From NCBI RefSeq assembly GCF_003315245.1, contig NZ_QNRT01000002.1, positions 666,206 to 730,205 of the forward strand: a stretch of 64,000 bases of DNA. The letters run 5' to 3'. Positions 53,487 to 62,805 of the stretch are shown here, piece by piece. Positions within the stretch are counted from its first letter, which is position 1, and the number at the start of each line of letters is the position of its first letter. The notes under the pieces are model-generated. The model ran no database searches. It was not told where the DNA came from and saw nothing but the letters and a program-made list of their open reading frames with translations. This DNA is from Arenicella xantha (lineage in GTDB: Bacteria > Pseudomonadota > Gammaproteobacteria > Arenicellales > Arenicellaceae). The translations under genes were made by a program, and so were the position numbers.

Positions 53487-53656
53487 ACAATTTGGTGTTA
53501 CCCGCTTTTTTCGTTGGCATACTTTTTCCCCCAGCCTGATCGGTGGCACTCGACACCATAGCAGCTCGTCCATGACGCTACTGGCTCACTCCGTGTAATC
53601 ATGCGGTGTGCCACGGAACTAGCCGTGCACCACATCATAATCTATAAAAAATCATA

Positions 53657-53686
53657 AACACTGCAAGGAATAACACTTGCAGTGTT
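53657..53686 (-). terminator. Rho-independent terminator of the gene at 53723
   Basis: Perfect 11-bp stem AACACTGCAAG (53657-53667) with CTTGCAGTGTT (53676-53686), 8-nt loop. On the minus strand it is followed by TTATGATTTTTTATAG, giving a six-T run. It lies 37 bp past the stop of the minus-strand gene. Confidence 0.75.
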
Positions 53687-53722
53687 CACTTTCGCGCATA
53701 CATTCAGCGGCGCTGGACTCAA

Positions 53723-54178
53723 TTATTGTGTGCTGATTTGACGTCTCTGTAGTTCAAGTTCTTTTCTTTGTAAATCAATACGTTTCTGCTTGAGCGCAAT
53801 CAACGCAGCTTCAATATCCATTTTCTCTTGCACCAAAGCGGGACGACTGGCAACGGCTTCGGCTTTGGCGGTTTCGACTTCGACGACTTCGGCCTGCTCT
53901 GAGCGCGCCCATTCACAGACAAGTCCGCCGAGCGTCAAACGATCGTCATCACAGATATCAGCATAGTCTCCAGAACACCACTGGTCCTTGCCCGCTCCAC
54001 GTCGGATGGTTAGCGGCTCGTCAATACCGTCACATCTGGCCTCAGCGACCCAAGTACGGACGCCTGCGATCTGAACGACTTCTTTAGTACTCACAATATC
54101 TTTTGCAAAAACTGATGAGGTTGATGCCGCAAGAACGATTGCGGCAACTATTTGTGTTGCTTTCATTTTTAATAACAT
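53723..54178 (-). CDS. Exported protein with C-terminal coiled coil, function unknown
   Basis: 151 residues from the ATG at 54178; an ATG at 54166 is possible, and an upstream frame to 54289 is unlikely. Signal peptide (KATQIVAAIVLAASTSSVFA). The middle has five or six Cys in the pattern EARCDGIDEPLTIRRG, QWCSGDYADICDDDRLTLGGLVCEW (split for reading), probably disulfide-bonded. The last 60 residues form an amphipathic helix (ALIALKQKRIDLQRKELELQ). No family is recognised. It ends at a strong terminator. Confidence 0.62.
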   Translation of the reverse strand: MLLKMKATQIVAAIVLAASTSSVFAKDIVSTKEVVQIAGVRTWVAEARCDGIDEPLTIRRGAGKDQWCSGDYADICDDDRLTLGGLVCEWARSEQAEVVEVETAKAEAVASRPALVQEKMDIEAALIALKQKRIDLQRKELELQRRQISTQ

Positions 54179-54487
54179 TTTGTCTGACCTGCCCCAAAAT
54201 GGTGGCTTTACTGGCAATTTCTTGGTAAACCGGCTTATCGAGAGCCTCGTTGCCCATCTGCGCGCTATTCTATAACGGATGCAAGCCAATTCCCGACGAA
54301 AGAATGGCTGTCTTACAGCATAATCTACTTAGAATTGCTGAAATTTGGATGAATATTCTTGGATTCGTATTAACTTCTTTACAATGAGCAAGTTAGCTGT
54401 CAATTGAACAATATCAGAGGTGCTCTTGTCGAATCCTAGTTACGACTATACCTCACCCCAACAACCCATCGCCAACCGGTACCTAAG

Positions 54488-55393
54488 ATGCTAAGAACAT
54501 TCGTTGTCATGACCACTATCATAACTGCATTCACGGCAGGCCTTGAGGCCATAGCGGCGACCAATCAGGATAATGACTTTATCCTTTTCGCAATTCCACC
54601 GTTAGTCGCAAATACCGCAGCTTCGTCAAGCAAACCCGGCGCTGATAACACGGGCTTTAAGATGAATGCCAACGTGCAAACAATTAATCAGTCAGTCGTC
54701 ATCAGCGAGCCGAACGCCGAACTGAAAGATCGGGACATCAATGGCTGCGTGTCGGTTGCTGCCGACAATGTGCGCATTCGCAATGTACGAATCAATTGCG
54801 CAGGATTTTATGGTATCAAAGCTAACTCCGGACACAGTAACCTGCTGATCGAAGATGTCGAGATATTTGGCATGCAGTCGGCCGGTATACTGGGTTCAGA
54901 TTTCACTTTACGTCGTGCCAATATTCATGACTCAGGAGCGGATGCGATAAAGCCGGGGTCAAACGTAATCATTGAGGCGTCGTGGTTGCACCGACTGGGC
55001 AGTAAAGCGGGGTCTCATTCAGACGGCGTACAAATGGTATCGGGAAACAACGTTACCATTCGAGGCAACAACATTGATATGCCACATGATCTAAGCGGCT
55101 TCACTAATAGCCAATGCATGATCATTCAGACTAATAACGGCCCCATAGATTCAATTTTGATCGAAGACAACTGGTTGAACGGCGGCGGCTACTGCGTTCA
55201 GATCAACGACAAAGGAACTGGCTTTGGCCCGCCGACCAACGTGCAAATTATTGGCAATAAATTTGGCAAGGATTGTCAATTTGGGATTTTACGATTCGGT
55301 GGTAGCTCACCGGTATTGCGCGATAATATTTATGAGTTTAACAAGGCGCCAATTGGATCAGACTTTACACTCTGCGGTGATGAGCACAATTAG
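54488..55393 (+). CDS. Secreted right-handed parallel beta-helix protein
   Basis: 301 residues with a signal peptide (to about GLEAIAATN). The repeats are of the pectate-lyase/beta-helix type: VSVAADNVRIRNVRINCAG, IKANSGHSNLLIEDVEIFG, FTLRRANIHDSGADAIKPG, VTIRGNNIDMPHD and QIIGNKFGKDCQFG. No catalytic Arg/Asp set of a known polysaccharide lyase is clear, so it may bind or cleave a polysaccharide. It is a single gene. Confidence 0.8.
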   Translation: MLRTFVVMTTIITAFTAGLEAIAATNQDNDFILFAIPPLVANTAASSSKPGADNTGFKMNANVQTINQSVVISEPNAELKDRDINGCVSVAADNVRIRNVRINCAGFYGIKANSGHSNLLIEDVEIFGMQSAGILGSDFTLRRANIHDSGADAIKPGSNVIIEASWLHRLGSKAGSHSDGVQMVSGNNVTIRGNNIDMPHDLSGFTNSQCMIIQTNNGPIDSILIEDNWLNGGGYCVQINDKGTGFGPPTNVQIIGNKFGKDCQFGILRFGGSSPVLRDNIYEFNKAPIGSDFTLCGDEHN

Positions 55394-55535
55394 ACTTGAA
55401 CGACTTGCATGAACGACCTGCCGACACGCCAAGCCCCGAGGTTTAATTAGCCTTGGGGCTCGATATGTCAACTGAGTCTAGTAGCCAAATTGTCTCGTTT
55501 GACCAAAACAACGAAGTCAATCACGCGCCGACAAG

Positions 55536-56747
55536 CTACAGAATAATGAATTGGTTAAAGTCGCCCCGCATACAATGATTGGACGCCATCGACGCGCTGT
55601 AGGCGCCAGCATTAATCAACGCTAGAAAGGCTTGATCTTGCATATCTGGCAACATTGCGTCTTCGGCCCATAAGTCTAATGCCTCATTGATGTTACCCGT
55701 GACATGATGCGCTTGTAACGAACCACCATTCCACTGCAACGGAACAGGTTGAAACGGTAGCTGATAATATGCAGGCTCAGGGCAGATATTAAAGCCGGCA
55801 TCCGTGCCCAGAAATAACGTCTGACGTTTGGTTTCAAGGTAGGTTTTACCCAATAGGAGAAGTCCAGCGTCCTTAACAATGTAATCGCCGGGTTCAACCT
55901 CGATATGCAAATTTTGATGCTGATAATGTTTTGCAATCAGCGTTGCCCAAGCGTTTAGGTCCAAGTGACCATCGGTCTGAACATGCGGTACGCCTAAGCC
56001 ACCGCCTATATTCACGCGCTCAATGGTTTCGGCGGTATCGATAAACCATTGACTGGCACTAAGCACTTTATCCAGCAGAGGGAGCTGCTCAGTCAAATAG
56101 CCACACCCAGTATGAAAATGGATTTTAGTAACGCGTAGATTGTACTTTCGTGCCAGCGCCAAGGCGTCGTTAAACTGTTCTCGATACACTCCAAACTTAC
56201 TGGTTTTATCACCGGCATAAAGCAACTTCTCGTTATCCCCTCGGCCTATTCCGACCGCAGGGTTAATACGAATTCCAATACTGCTGCCTGGTCTATGCTG
56301 CCCCCAACGTTCAATTGCGAAAAGCGAGTCACAATCCATACTCAGCCCGTCATAGCTGGCCAGCAATGTGACATCTCGCTCCGAAAGACTACCGGCCGTA
56401 AAGGAAATATCCTCAGGTCTAAAGCCACAACTAACTGCATGCACGACCTCTTGCGGCGAACACGCATCGATACCGCATAAACCACTTAACTTAAGCATGG
56501 TTAACAAGGGCGCAAAGCGATTCGCTTTCATGGCATAGCACAGAGTATGTTGACTCATGCCTGCTGATTCCAGGGCGCCATGTACTCGGCGTAAATTGGC
56601 CTTAATTCGTGCCGCCGAATACACATAAGACGGCGTGCCAAAACGCTTCGCTAAACGGGTAACATCATGCTCAGCAAAATGAAGTCGCCCATCAATATAC
56701 TCAAGACCCGGACGTTGCCACCAACCGAGTGGATCAGCTTGGTTCAC
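55536..56747 (-). CDS. Fold-type III PLP decarboxylase (DapDC/ornithine decarboxylase-like)
   Basis: 403 residues from a GTG at 56747. The PLP Lys is K74 in CYAMKANR; HFHTGCGYL and INIGGGLGVP are the expected phosphate-binding and barrel loops, and the C-terminal GAYSASMASNHCMRG is typical. The conserved CESxD segment of DAP and ornithine decarboxylases reads GNINEALD, so the active-site Cys is replaced by Asn and the substrate is probably unusual. Its start overlaps the SET gene stop by one base (TAGTG), implying translational coupling. Confidence 0.85.
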   Translation of the reverse strand: MNQADPLGWWQRPGLEYIDGRLHFAEHDVTRLAKRFGTPSYVYSAARIKANLRRVHGALESAGMSQHTLCYAMKANRFAPLLTMLKLSGLCGIDACSPQEVVHAVSCGFRPEDISFTAGSLSERDVTLLASYDGLSMDCDSLFAIERWGQHRPGSSIGIRINPAVGIGRGDNEKLLYAGDKTSKFGVYREQFNDALALARKYNLRVTKIHFHTGCGYLTEQLPLLDKVLSASQWFIDTAETIERVNIGGGLGVPHVQTDGHLDLNAWATLIAKHYQHQNLHIEVEPGDYIVKDAGLLLLGKTYLETKRQTLFLGTDAGFNICPEPAYYQLPFQPVPLQWNGGSLQAHHVTGNINEALDLWAEDAMLPDMQDQAFLALINAGAYSASMASNHCMRGDFNQFIIL

Positions 56748-57313
56748 TACGAGCGATCTCCAAGCATTCCAGCGTAGCCAGCTTGCTCAGCGCTCAATTC
56801 CGCTTCTGGTTGTTGTAAGCGACCGTAGACCCATCCGCGACAACTTGGCGTTGCACAACCGCAGGGAAATGATTTAAACAAATAGTCTTCGGTTTCAGCG
56901 TAGTCCATATACAGCCAGCTATGCGACGGAATATCACTCAACGCAGTAACCAACATAGTGTTCATATCGAGCGAAATATTAGGTTCGCAGGAATGCAAAA
57001 AATACCCCGAAAAATACGGATCAAAATTATGCTGGTCTGGTGAAATCTGCAAGGTGTGCTGACGGACTTCATCAATCACATGGCCGCTCATGCGCGCCAA
57101 TACCTCGCCTTGCTGCCAGGAGCGAAAGGTAAAAACACCGCTGCCAGCGGTTTCGTCTTTAGCACGGACTTCAAAATCTAAGGCGCTGGGAAACAGCGGA
57201 TCACTGCCAAATAAGCTTGGATAAAGCACTAGAAAAACCTCCAAATAGATAAAACGTACCTCGGAGTCCATACTCTTTTGGAGATTCGCTCTTTGGAAGG
57301 GGCTGCACTTCAC
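56747..57313 (-). CDS. SET-domain lysine methyltransferase-like protein
   Basis: Up to 188 residues from 57313; an ATG at 57271 is the alternative. SET-domain elements: GSGVFTFRSWQQGEVLARMSG (N-SET), YFLHSCEPNISLDM in place of NHSCxPN, and AETEDYLFKSFPCGCATPSCRGWVYG (Tyr and post-SET Cys; two pieces: MDYAETEDY and FPCGCATPSCRG). SET enzymes methylate protein lysines with SAM; bacterial examples are few. The gene is coupled to a PLP decarboxylase, a pairing I do not recognise. Confidence 0.75.
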   Translation of the reverse strand: MKCSPFQRANLQKSMDSEVRFIYLEVFLVLYPSLFGSDPLFPSALDFEVRAKDETAGSGVFTFRSWQQGEVLARMSGHVIDEVRQHTLQISPDQHNFDPYFSGYFLHSCEPNISLDMNTMLVTALSDIPSHSWLYMDYAETEDYLFKSFPCGCATPSCRGWVYGRLQQPEAELSAEQAGYAGMLGDRS

Positions 57314-57500
57314 ATTCCTTGAAATTCATCGAGGCTAACGCCGACCGATGCCCTCCACAGACTGCTGTGCAATTTTGTGTTTTATACATCCAATTTGGTT
57401 AGTTAGGCAACAACTATATGCATCCGCGATGCAAATAATTTTAGCTGCGACGCGAGGCAGTGTATGGGGCGGATGATCGAGCTCAAAGCGATGGCTTTTA

Positions 57501-57968
57501 TCAAAACTCTATCGTAACCAGTATCGAATCCGTATAGACACCGGCAGGTACGTCTTGTCCTGCTGGAATTAACGCAAAACCAGTAAATAATTGGGTTTGA
57601 TCTAGCAGGCTTACCGGAAATAGCCCCGCTAACAACGAGCCACTTCCTGCCTCTCCCCATGGAGTTGCAAGACTCGGTGAGTTGTAAATTTGATACGATA
57701 GTTCATACCCGTCTGATACTAGCTTTCGTTGAGTTGCTCCCGAAAGCGCACTGGATAGTCCGACCTGAAACGGCAAAGACAGCCCTAAAGAAAGACCGTC
57801 GGCAAGACAATCGACAGTCACCGACAATTGAGACTGAGTCGGTGCTCGGTCAAATGGGTTATAGCCTCCAAAGTCGAGATCATCAGCGGTCACTTCGACA
57901 CTCAAGCAAGCATGTGAGACTGATGACGACAGCGAAATAAACAGCAAAAACAGCTTATACCAGCACAT
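57501..57968 (-). CDS. SCPU-domain pilus tip subunit (CsuE-like)
   Basis: 155 residues from the ATG at 57968; an in-frame start at 58052 overlaps the usher gene and is less likely. Signal peptide (KLFLLFISLSSSVSHA), then a spore coat protein U domain: VEVTADDLDFGGYNPFDR, SVTVDCLADG, and the C-terminal AGVYTDSILVTIEF strand. SCPU domains are the subunits of archaic chaperone-usher pili. It is last in the four-gene operon, as CsuE-type tip adhesins are. Confidence 0.8.
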   Translation of the reverse strand: MCWYKLFLLFISLSSSVSHACLSVEVTADDLDFGGYNPFDRAPTQSQLSVTVDCLADGLSLGLSLPFQVGLSSALSGATQRKLVSDGYELSYQIYNSPSLATPWGEAGSGSLLAGLFPVSLLDQTQLFTGFALIPAGQDVPAGVYTDSILVTIEF

Positions 57969-57999
57969 CTCAAATCGGCCTGCAGGCTGACTGTAAAGT

Positions 58000-60447
58000 C
58001 TACTTAAGGTCGCATTCAAGCGGCGCGATTGTTTGATTTTTTTCATCATCAAATTCTTCCAGAAAAACGTTTATGGAGCAGCTTAAATCACGATATTGCA
58101 AATCAAAGCGACGTGGTTTATCTAAGCCTTTTAGATACACTTGCCCACGTTGTGCAACCGTATACGATTGTCCGCTCATGCGTTCAACGGCGCGCGTTCC
58201 GATTGGCAAAGGGTCGCCATCAGGCGTGAGTAAAGTAATCAACGCGGCGTACTCCCGAGCAACGCCAAAATCAATTTCTACGCCGCCTCTGAAGTACGGT
58301 ACGACCTTAGATTTATTAGTGCTTATTGTGGCACTCAAGGGCAAATCGGTGGGGTCGACGCTAACCTCGTTCGCACCATACGGCAGCAAGTCAGTTACGA
58401 TTGCATAGCCGTCTCGATTACTCCGCGTAGCTAAGCGGTTACCGCGATAAATATCCACATCCGAGTAGCCAGCTAAATCCACCAGTGCAAACCCAGTTCT
58501 CAACGGGCGTTGTAAAAACACATTACGCTTCGCCACCACGAATGATCCCTGCGTACTCGCCGTTAACGTGGATTGAAACTCGTCTTCCACGGCACTAAAA
58601 TTCCACAAACTAGTGCGGGTATTTACATCGAGCGTGGCGACGCCGCGGACCGCATCACTGTTATCAGAATGGTCAACCCTGAGTCGATAGCCGTAGCCCA
58701 AGTCACGTGGTGCCGAGCGTCGAAAACTAAGCGAACTACGCGCAACCTGCTCAGCATCAGGTCGAACACTTCGTTTAACGTCAACCTTTGCCGATCCACG
58801 ATAGTCGGCTCCAAAAGCATGCGACAAAGCAATATTTACATTGTAATCTTTAAAGTCGTTTAAGCCGTCCGCAACACTGGCAAACTCCCGACCTTGAATC
58901 ACACTGCCCGACAGCGTGAGATTAGTATTGCGTCCTAAACGCTGAGTGTAGGCCAGCGACACCACCTCAGAACTCGATGCATCGTCGAATTCACGATTGG
59001 AATACACCAGCGAGGCGGAACTGTTTGGCATCGGCGCAAACCGCACGCTGGCGGTCCAGTCAGATTCAATACGGTTGCGTCCATCGGCACTCCCTAATTG
59101 TCGAAAATCTGGACTAAATCGACGACCACGTACACCGAAGCCAAAGCGTTGCACTTGACGCTCAATTGATGCACTGAGCGACGTGCCAGCGCCTACCTCC
59201 GCGTCACTTGCCATCGCCGAAACCGAAACCACTCCGACCTGAGCCAATGCCGCCGAACCGGCCACTCCAATCAGACGATGATCTTGCGACCACTCACCGA
59301 TCACATCACCGGTAAACCAATCACTTAAGCCGCGACGATATCGCCCTGCAGCAAACCGTGTGCCATAACGATTACTTTGTATCGAGTACTCTTCACGCAA
59401 TGCCCCGAGATTGACTTCGTAGTCGCTAGTTCCGCGCGACAGCAAATTGGTGCTAACGTAAAATGGAGTGGTAAAAACTTGCTCACGACCGGTTAGATCT
59501 GTCACTACCACCTGAATTTCTCCAGCGCCATTACTGACCGGCGGCCGATCGATAACAAATGGCCCGGATGCTGATTCCGTACGATACCGAAGCGATTCAT
59601 TGATAAACAAATCCACTGTCGATTGCGTTGCCGCTTCACCATATAGTTTTGGAACTGGGTATCGAATAAAACCAGGCTCAATCTCAAATCGAGTACCCCA
59701 CTGGATTCCACCGAAACGATAAGCTGACCCGAGACTGCTACCACTTGCTGGTGTGGAAATCGCATCACCGAGAGTAAAACGCGATCGCATACTTGGAAAG
59801 TCTTTGATCCATGCAGTATCCAACCGAGTATTAACCGCGTCGTTGGTCACGTCGCGCATTAGAAACTGGCTAGCTATGGTCGAATTTTCAAGCGTAACAC
59901 CGAGTTCGAAAAGCGCATTCGCTCGCTCTAATGAGCCGCTTCGAGTTGCCGTTATGTTGTAGTTACCAAACATAGAAAGCACGTTCGCCATCGGTTCCAC
60001 ATAACTTGAACGAGACCCACTCAAGAGCCGGCTGGCGAATGCTCGCGGATCGATTTCAAGACTCAGCAATTGCCTCTTTTGATCGATTTTTATGCTGACC
60101 GTAGGTAATTGAGTAAGCTCAATATAATCATCGCGCAGTAGTATTTTACGATCAGTAGGCACCACGAAGCGCCGCGTGGTAAGTAAAACCAGTGGCACCC
60201 AGAGTTGATCGTCCTCTCGGATAATCTTGCTGCCACTACTAACTAGTTCGCCATTCACTTCTACCGCCAATATATCGACCTGAGCGGCTTTTTGCGCGGC
60301 CTTTAGGGCTCGAGGGTTAGTATGCGAAATGGCATCATCGCTAGCCGCCTGAGCGGAACTAGAAAATAACACAAGGGTAAGACACAGGACTGCGCCTCGT
60401 CCAGCGTGTAAGAGTTGTTTGTCGCAAAGTAGCTTCACGCCTATCAC
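58000..60447 (-). CDS. Outer-membrane fimbrial usher (Csu/FimD family)
   Basis: 815 residues with a signal peptide (LCLTLVLFSSSAQA). The N-terminal domain (VNGELVSSGSKIIREDDQLWVPL), 24-strand barrel region (SLGSAYRFGGIQWGTRFEIEPGFIRYPVP and similar), and plug and C-terminal regions are visible. It secretes and anchors pilin subunits delivered by the chaperone. Its start overlaps the chaperone stop by 4 bp (60444-60447). Confidence 0.93.
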   Translation of the reverse strand: MIGVKLLCDKQLLHAGRGAVLCLTLVLFSSSAQAASDDAISHTNPRALKAAQKAAQVDILAVEVNGELVSSGSKIIREDDQLWVPLVLLTTRRFVVPTDRKILLRDDYIELTQLPTVSIKIDQKRQLLSLEIDPRAFASRLLSGSRSSYVEPMANVLSMFGNYNITATRSGSLERANALFELGVTLENSTIASQFLMRDVTNDAVNTRLDTAWIKDFPSMRSRFTLGDAISTPASGSSLGSAYRFGGIQWGTRFEIEPGFIRYPVPKLYGEAATQSTVDLFINESLRYRTESASGPFVIDRPPVSNGAGEIQVVVTDLTGREQVFTTPFYVSTNLLSRGTSDYEVNLGALREEYSIQSNRYGTRFAAGRYRRGLSDWFTGDVIGEWSQDHRLIGVAGSAALAQVGVVSVSAMASDAEVGAGTSLSASIERQVQRFGFGVRGRRFSPDFRQLGSADGRNRIESDWTASVRFAPMPNSSASLVYSNREFDDASSSEVVSLAYTQRLGRNTNLTLSGSVIQGREFASVADGLNDFKDYNVNIALSHAFGADYRGSAKVDVKRSVRPDAEQVARSSLSFRRSAPRDLGYGYRLRVDHSDNSDAVRGVATLDVNTRTSLWNFSAVEDEFQSTLTASTQGSFVVAKRNVFLQRPLRTGFALVDLAGYSDVDIYRGNRLATRSNRDGYAIVTDLLPYGANEVSVDPTDLPLSATISTNKSKVVPYFRGGVEIDFGVAREYAALITLLTPDGDPLPIGTRAVERMSGQSYTVAQRGQVYLKGLDKPRRFDLQYRDLSCSINVFLEEFDDEKNQTIAPLECDLK

Positions 60448-61211
60448 TCAGATGTCGCTTGCGTACAAACCTGTCTTGATGAGGAAACCGTCTGTTCAAT
60501 GCTTGTACCATTGAGCACGCTTGCCACCACGGCAAATCGATTAGGGAGATTCAACCCTTCAGAATCAATGTCCCACCATGTAGCCGCCCCGGCGAGTAAA
60601 TATCTCGGTCGCGCGATAGAATGAACAGGATCAGCCTGGCTGGTCGCGGCTATTTTAATGCCGGTAATCATTGTGTGTTTGGTGCCAACATTGTCAGCGC
60701 TGAGTCTGAGCTTACCATCACAGGCTTGCTCTGCACTCCACTTCACTATCGGCTTAAAGTCATCAGAGGCAATAAAGATTGGCAGACTAAGTCGTAAATT
60801 GACTTGCACTCCGGTTCCCTTTGGAGCTTGGGAGCCTGGTACTTCAGACAGCATTAGACGATAGGTTTTTTCACTACCACTTGGTTGTTCAGCGACATAA
60901 CCAATACGCACGGTCTGATCTTTACCCGGATCAATTTCAAAAATCGGCGGCGAAACAATAACATCGTCCGATGGCTCCAATACCGACTCACCATTAACCT
61001 GAGTCCACAGCATGACTTGAGACTGAACTAAAGCGACAGTGTCGCCACGATTTTTGACCGTCAAGCTAGATATTGGCTTTTCGCTGTCAAGGTAAAGCCT
61101 AATTGGCAGTACGCCCAGCGACGCGGCAACACTATTGGCTGAAACCAGCAACGCACTAATTAGAATACTAACCCTTAACAGCTGGCGCGTAATACGAATA
61201 GAAATGTTCAT
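60444..61211 (-). CDS. Periplasmic pilus chaperone (CsuC/PapD family)
   Basis: 255 residues with a signal peptide (LLRVSILISALLVSANSVAA). PapD-like fold: LGVLPIRLYLDSEKPISSLTVKNRGD, the VSPPIFEIDPGKDQTVRIGYV edge with conserved Lys/Arg, and the second domain (LRLSLPIFIAS). It folds SCPU pilins and carries them to the usher. It is 200 bp downstream of the major pilin gene and coupled to the usher. Confidence 0.92.
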   Translation of the reverse strand: MNISIRITRQLLRVSILISALLVSANSVAASLGVLPIRLYLDSEKPISSLTVKNRGDTVALVQSQVMLWTQVNGESVLEPSDDVIVSPPIFEIDPGKDQTVRIGYVAEQPSGSEKTYRLMLSEVPGSQAPKGTGVQVNLRLSLPIFIASDDFKPIVKWSAEQACDGKLRLSADNVGTKHTMITGIKIAATSQADPVHSIARPRYLLAGAATWWDIDSEGLNLPNRFAVVASVLNGTSIEQTVSSSRQVCTQATSE

Positions 61212-61410
61212 CCACTCTCCCCACTGAGTTGATGAAGCCTTGGCCGCAAGAGCTTATAGCGACGGCTAGACTCGACTGTAAGATAAGCTACTCTCGCTAA
61301 TTATTATGCAATACCAGCACAATAATCTTGGTTACTCGTTCAGGCCATAAAATAGAACGATAAATTTGACCTGAACGCTTACGGATAAAAGAGCTAAGAA
61401 AACTAATTAG

Positions 61411-61965
61411 CTAAAACGTGACCGTTGCAGTCACTGGATTATCTCGATATGTTCCGGTAGGAACATCTTGCCCCAATGCTATGGTACCGCTCATAACAAT
61501 CGGTAACGGGCCAACCAACGTACCTAGCCCTAGCCCGAAAAAGGTGTCTCCACCAACTCCAAGCACACCGGGTGAATTACCCCAATTGGTCGCACAATTA
61601 GTCAGAATCGCGCTCGCCACCGGCAATGACAAAACACAGCCAAGGGTATAATCAAGCGTCTCGGTACTACCATCCTTAATCATTTTACGATCCGCCACAC
61701 CGGTACCATTTTGCCCAGCGTCAATACCAACATCGAAAGGCGTTAACAAAGTACACTCCACATCGATAGTTGAAATAGCACTCAGTAACGGAACAGCATC
61801 AAGCGGGTCATAGGTGCCAAAATCGAGATCATTAGCCACAATCTCACAGGAATCCGCCACCAGCACTCTGACCTCAAAGGTGTCTGAGTCAGTTGCGCTA
61901 AACGCCGCATTTGATAACAATAGACTTGCGCAGAAAGTCGCGCTAATTTTCGAAAAATGTTTCAT
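61411..61965 (-). CDS. SCPU-domain major pilin (CsuA/B-like)
   Basis: 184 residues with a signal peptide (ISATFCASLLLSNAAFSA). The mature start FEVRVLVADSCEIVANDLDFGTYDP is the SCPU motif, with Cys pairs and the final strand TGTYRDNPVTATVTF. First gene of the Csu-type operon, so likely the most abundant shaft subunit. The 200-bp gap before the chaperone suggests differential mRNA processing. Confidence 0.88.
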   Translation of the reverse strand: MKHFSKISATFCASLLLSNAAFSATDSDTFEVRVLVADSCEIVANDLDFGTYDPLDAVPLLSAISTIDVECTLLTPFDVGIDAGQNGTGVADRKMIKDGSTETLDYTLGCVLSLPVASAILTNCATNWGNSPGVLGVGGDTFFGLGLGTLVGPLPIVMSGTIALGQDVPTGTYRDNPVTATVTF

Positions 61966-62805
61966 TAAAATCCCCCTTTTAGTTTGCTTTTTAATAGCTG
62001 GCTCAACTCATATCGAATCGCCCCAACCTCTCGCACTAACTGTAGAAGAGTGGAAAATTTTTAAAGTTCGACGTGGCACTTATTTGCCGCCGTTGGCCAC
62101 ACATACGTTCATAGTTAAACCCTCAACATGAACTACCAACAAGTGCCACTTTGTCGAACCTGTAGACTTAAAAATGTTCCCCCGAAACTCATCCACAAAA
62201 ATAGCTTGTGCCAAATTTTTTAATTTGTCAAACACATTTTTTTTCAATTATTTATAATATAAATGATTAATATATAAGACATATTTTAAGTTTGAGTGAA
62301 ATCTTTAAGCAACACATTCAAATGCTTAGCTGAAAAATAATATGCGCTTCGTGGCCTCCGCATTCCAGCGCAAGCGATATCAACAACACTATTCAGCACA
62401 CTGATACTCGCATTTCACGTACGATTAAACCGCCTCGATTAGCGCATAAAATACGGTGATCATTGGTTCATAAAATTAGCTTTTTTCTACACTCAAACAT
62501 GGTGTTAATCGACCTTTAGAATGGGCAAATTCAGTATCGAAAATTAGCGACTATTGAACATGCCCAAACTACTCAAAAAAGTCCAACTTGATCAATGAGT
62601 CTAGCCGCCTCAAAACCCCGATAAATAAATGCCTTAAGCGTCATTTCTGAAACTTAGTCTGAATGACGAAGCGTTGCTTATCGCGAAATTTGCCACCGGT
62701 GGCTAGATAGCCCTATTTACTTTAAACTGGGTATGAAAAAACAGCGCAAATAATACGCGCTATCGGGTCGTAATTAATCCATCAATATCTCGAGTAAATC
62801 TAACT
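61966..62805. other. Large A/T-rich intergenic region upstream of the pilus operon and the GH43 gene
   Basis: 840 bp with no supported gene. 62215-62290 is very A/T-rich (runs of A and T, TATAATATAAATG). It holds the divergent promoters of the pilus operon (minus) and the GH43 gene (plus). An interrupted inverted repeat at 62066-62159 is listed separately. Confidence 0.55.
62066..62159. repeat. Interrupted inverted repeat upstream of the pilus operon
   Basis: GTTCGACGTGGCACTT (62066-62081) pairs with AAGTGCCACTTTGTCGAAC (62141-62159) after a small bulge, with a loop of about 60 bp. It could be a regulator-binding structure, a leftover of a small mobile element, or a long hairpin in the leader RNA of the pilus operon. 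Confidence 0.6.

Noticed and set aside
53404-53598. 64-residue frame reading GWGWGWGW
   Set aside because: The repeats arise from the GGGGAT tract; no signal, motif or conserved context.
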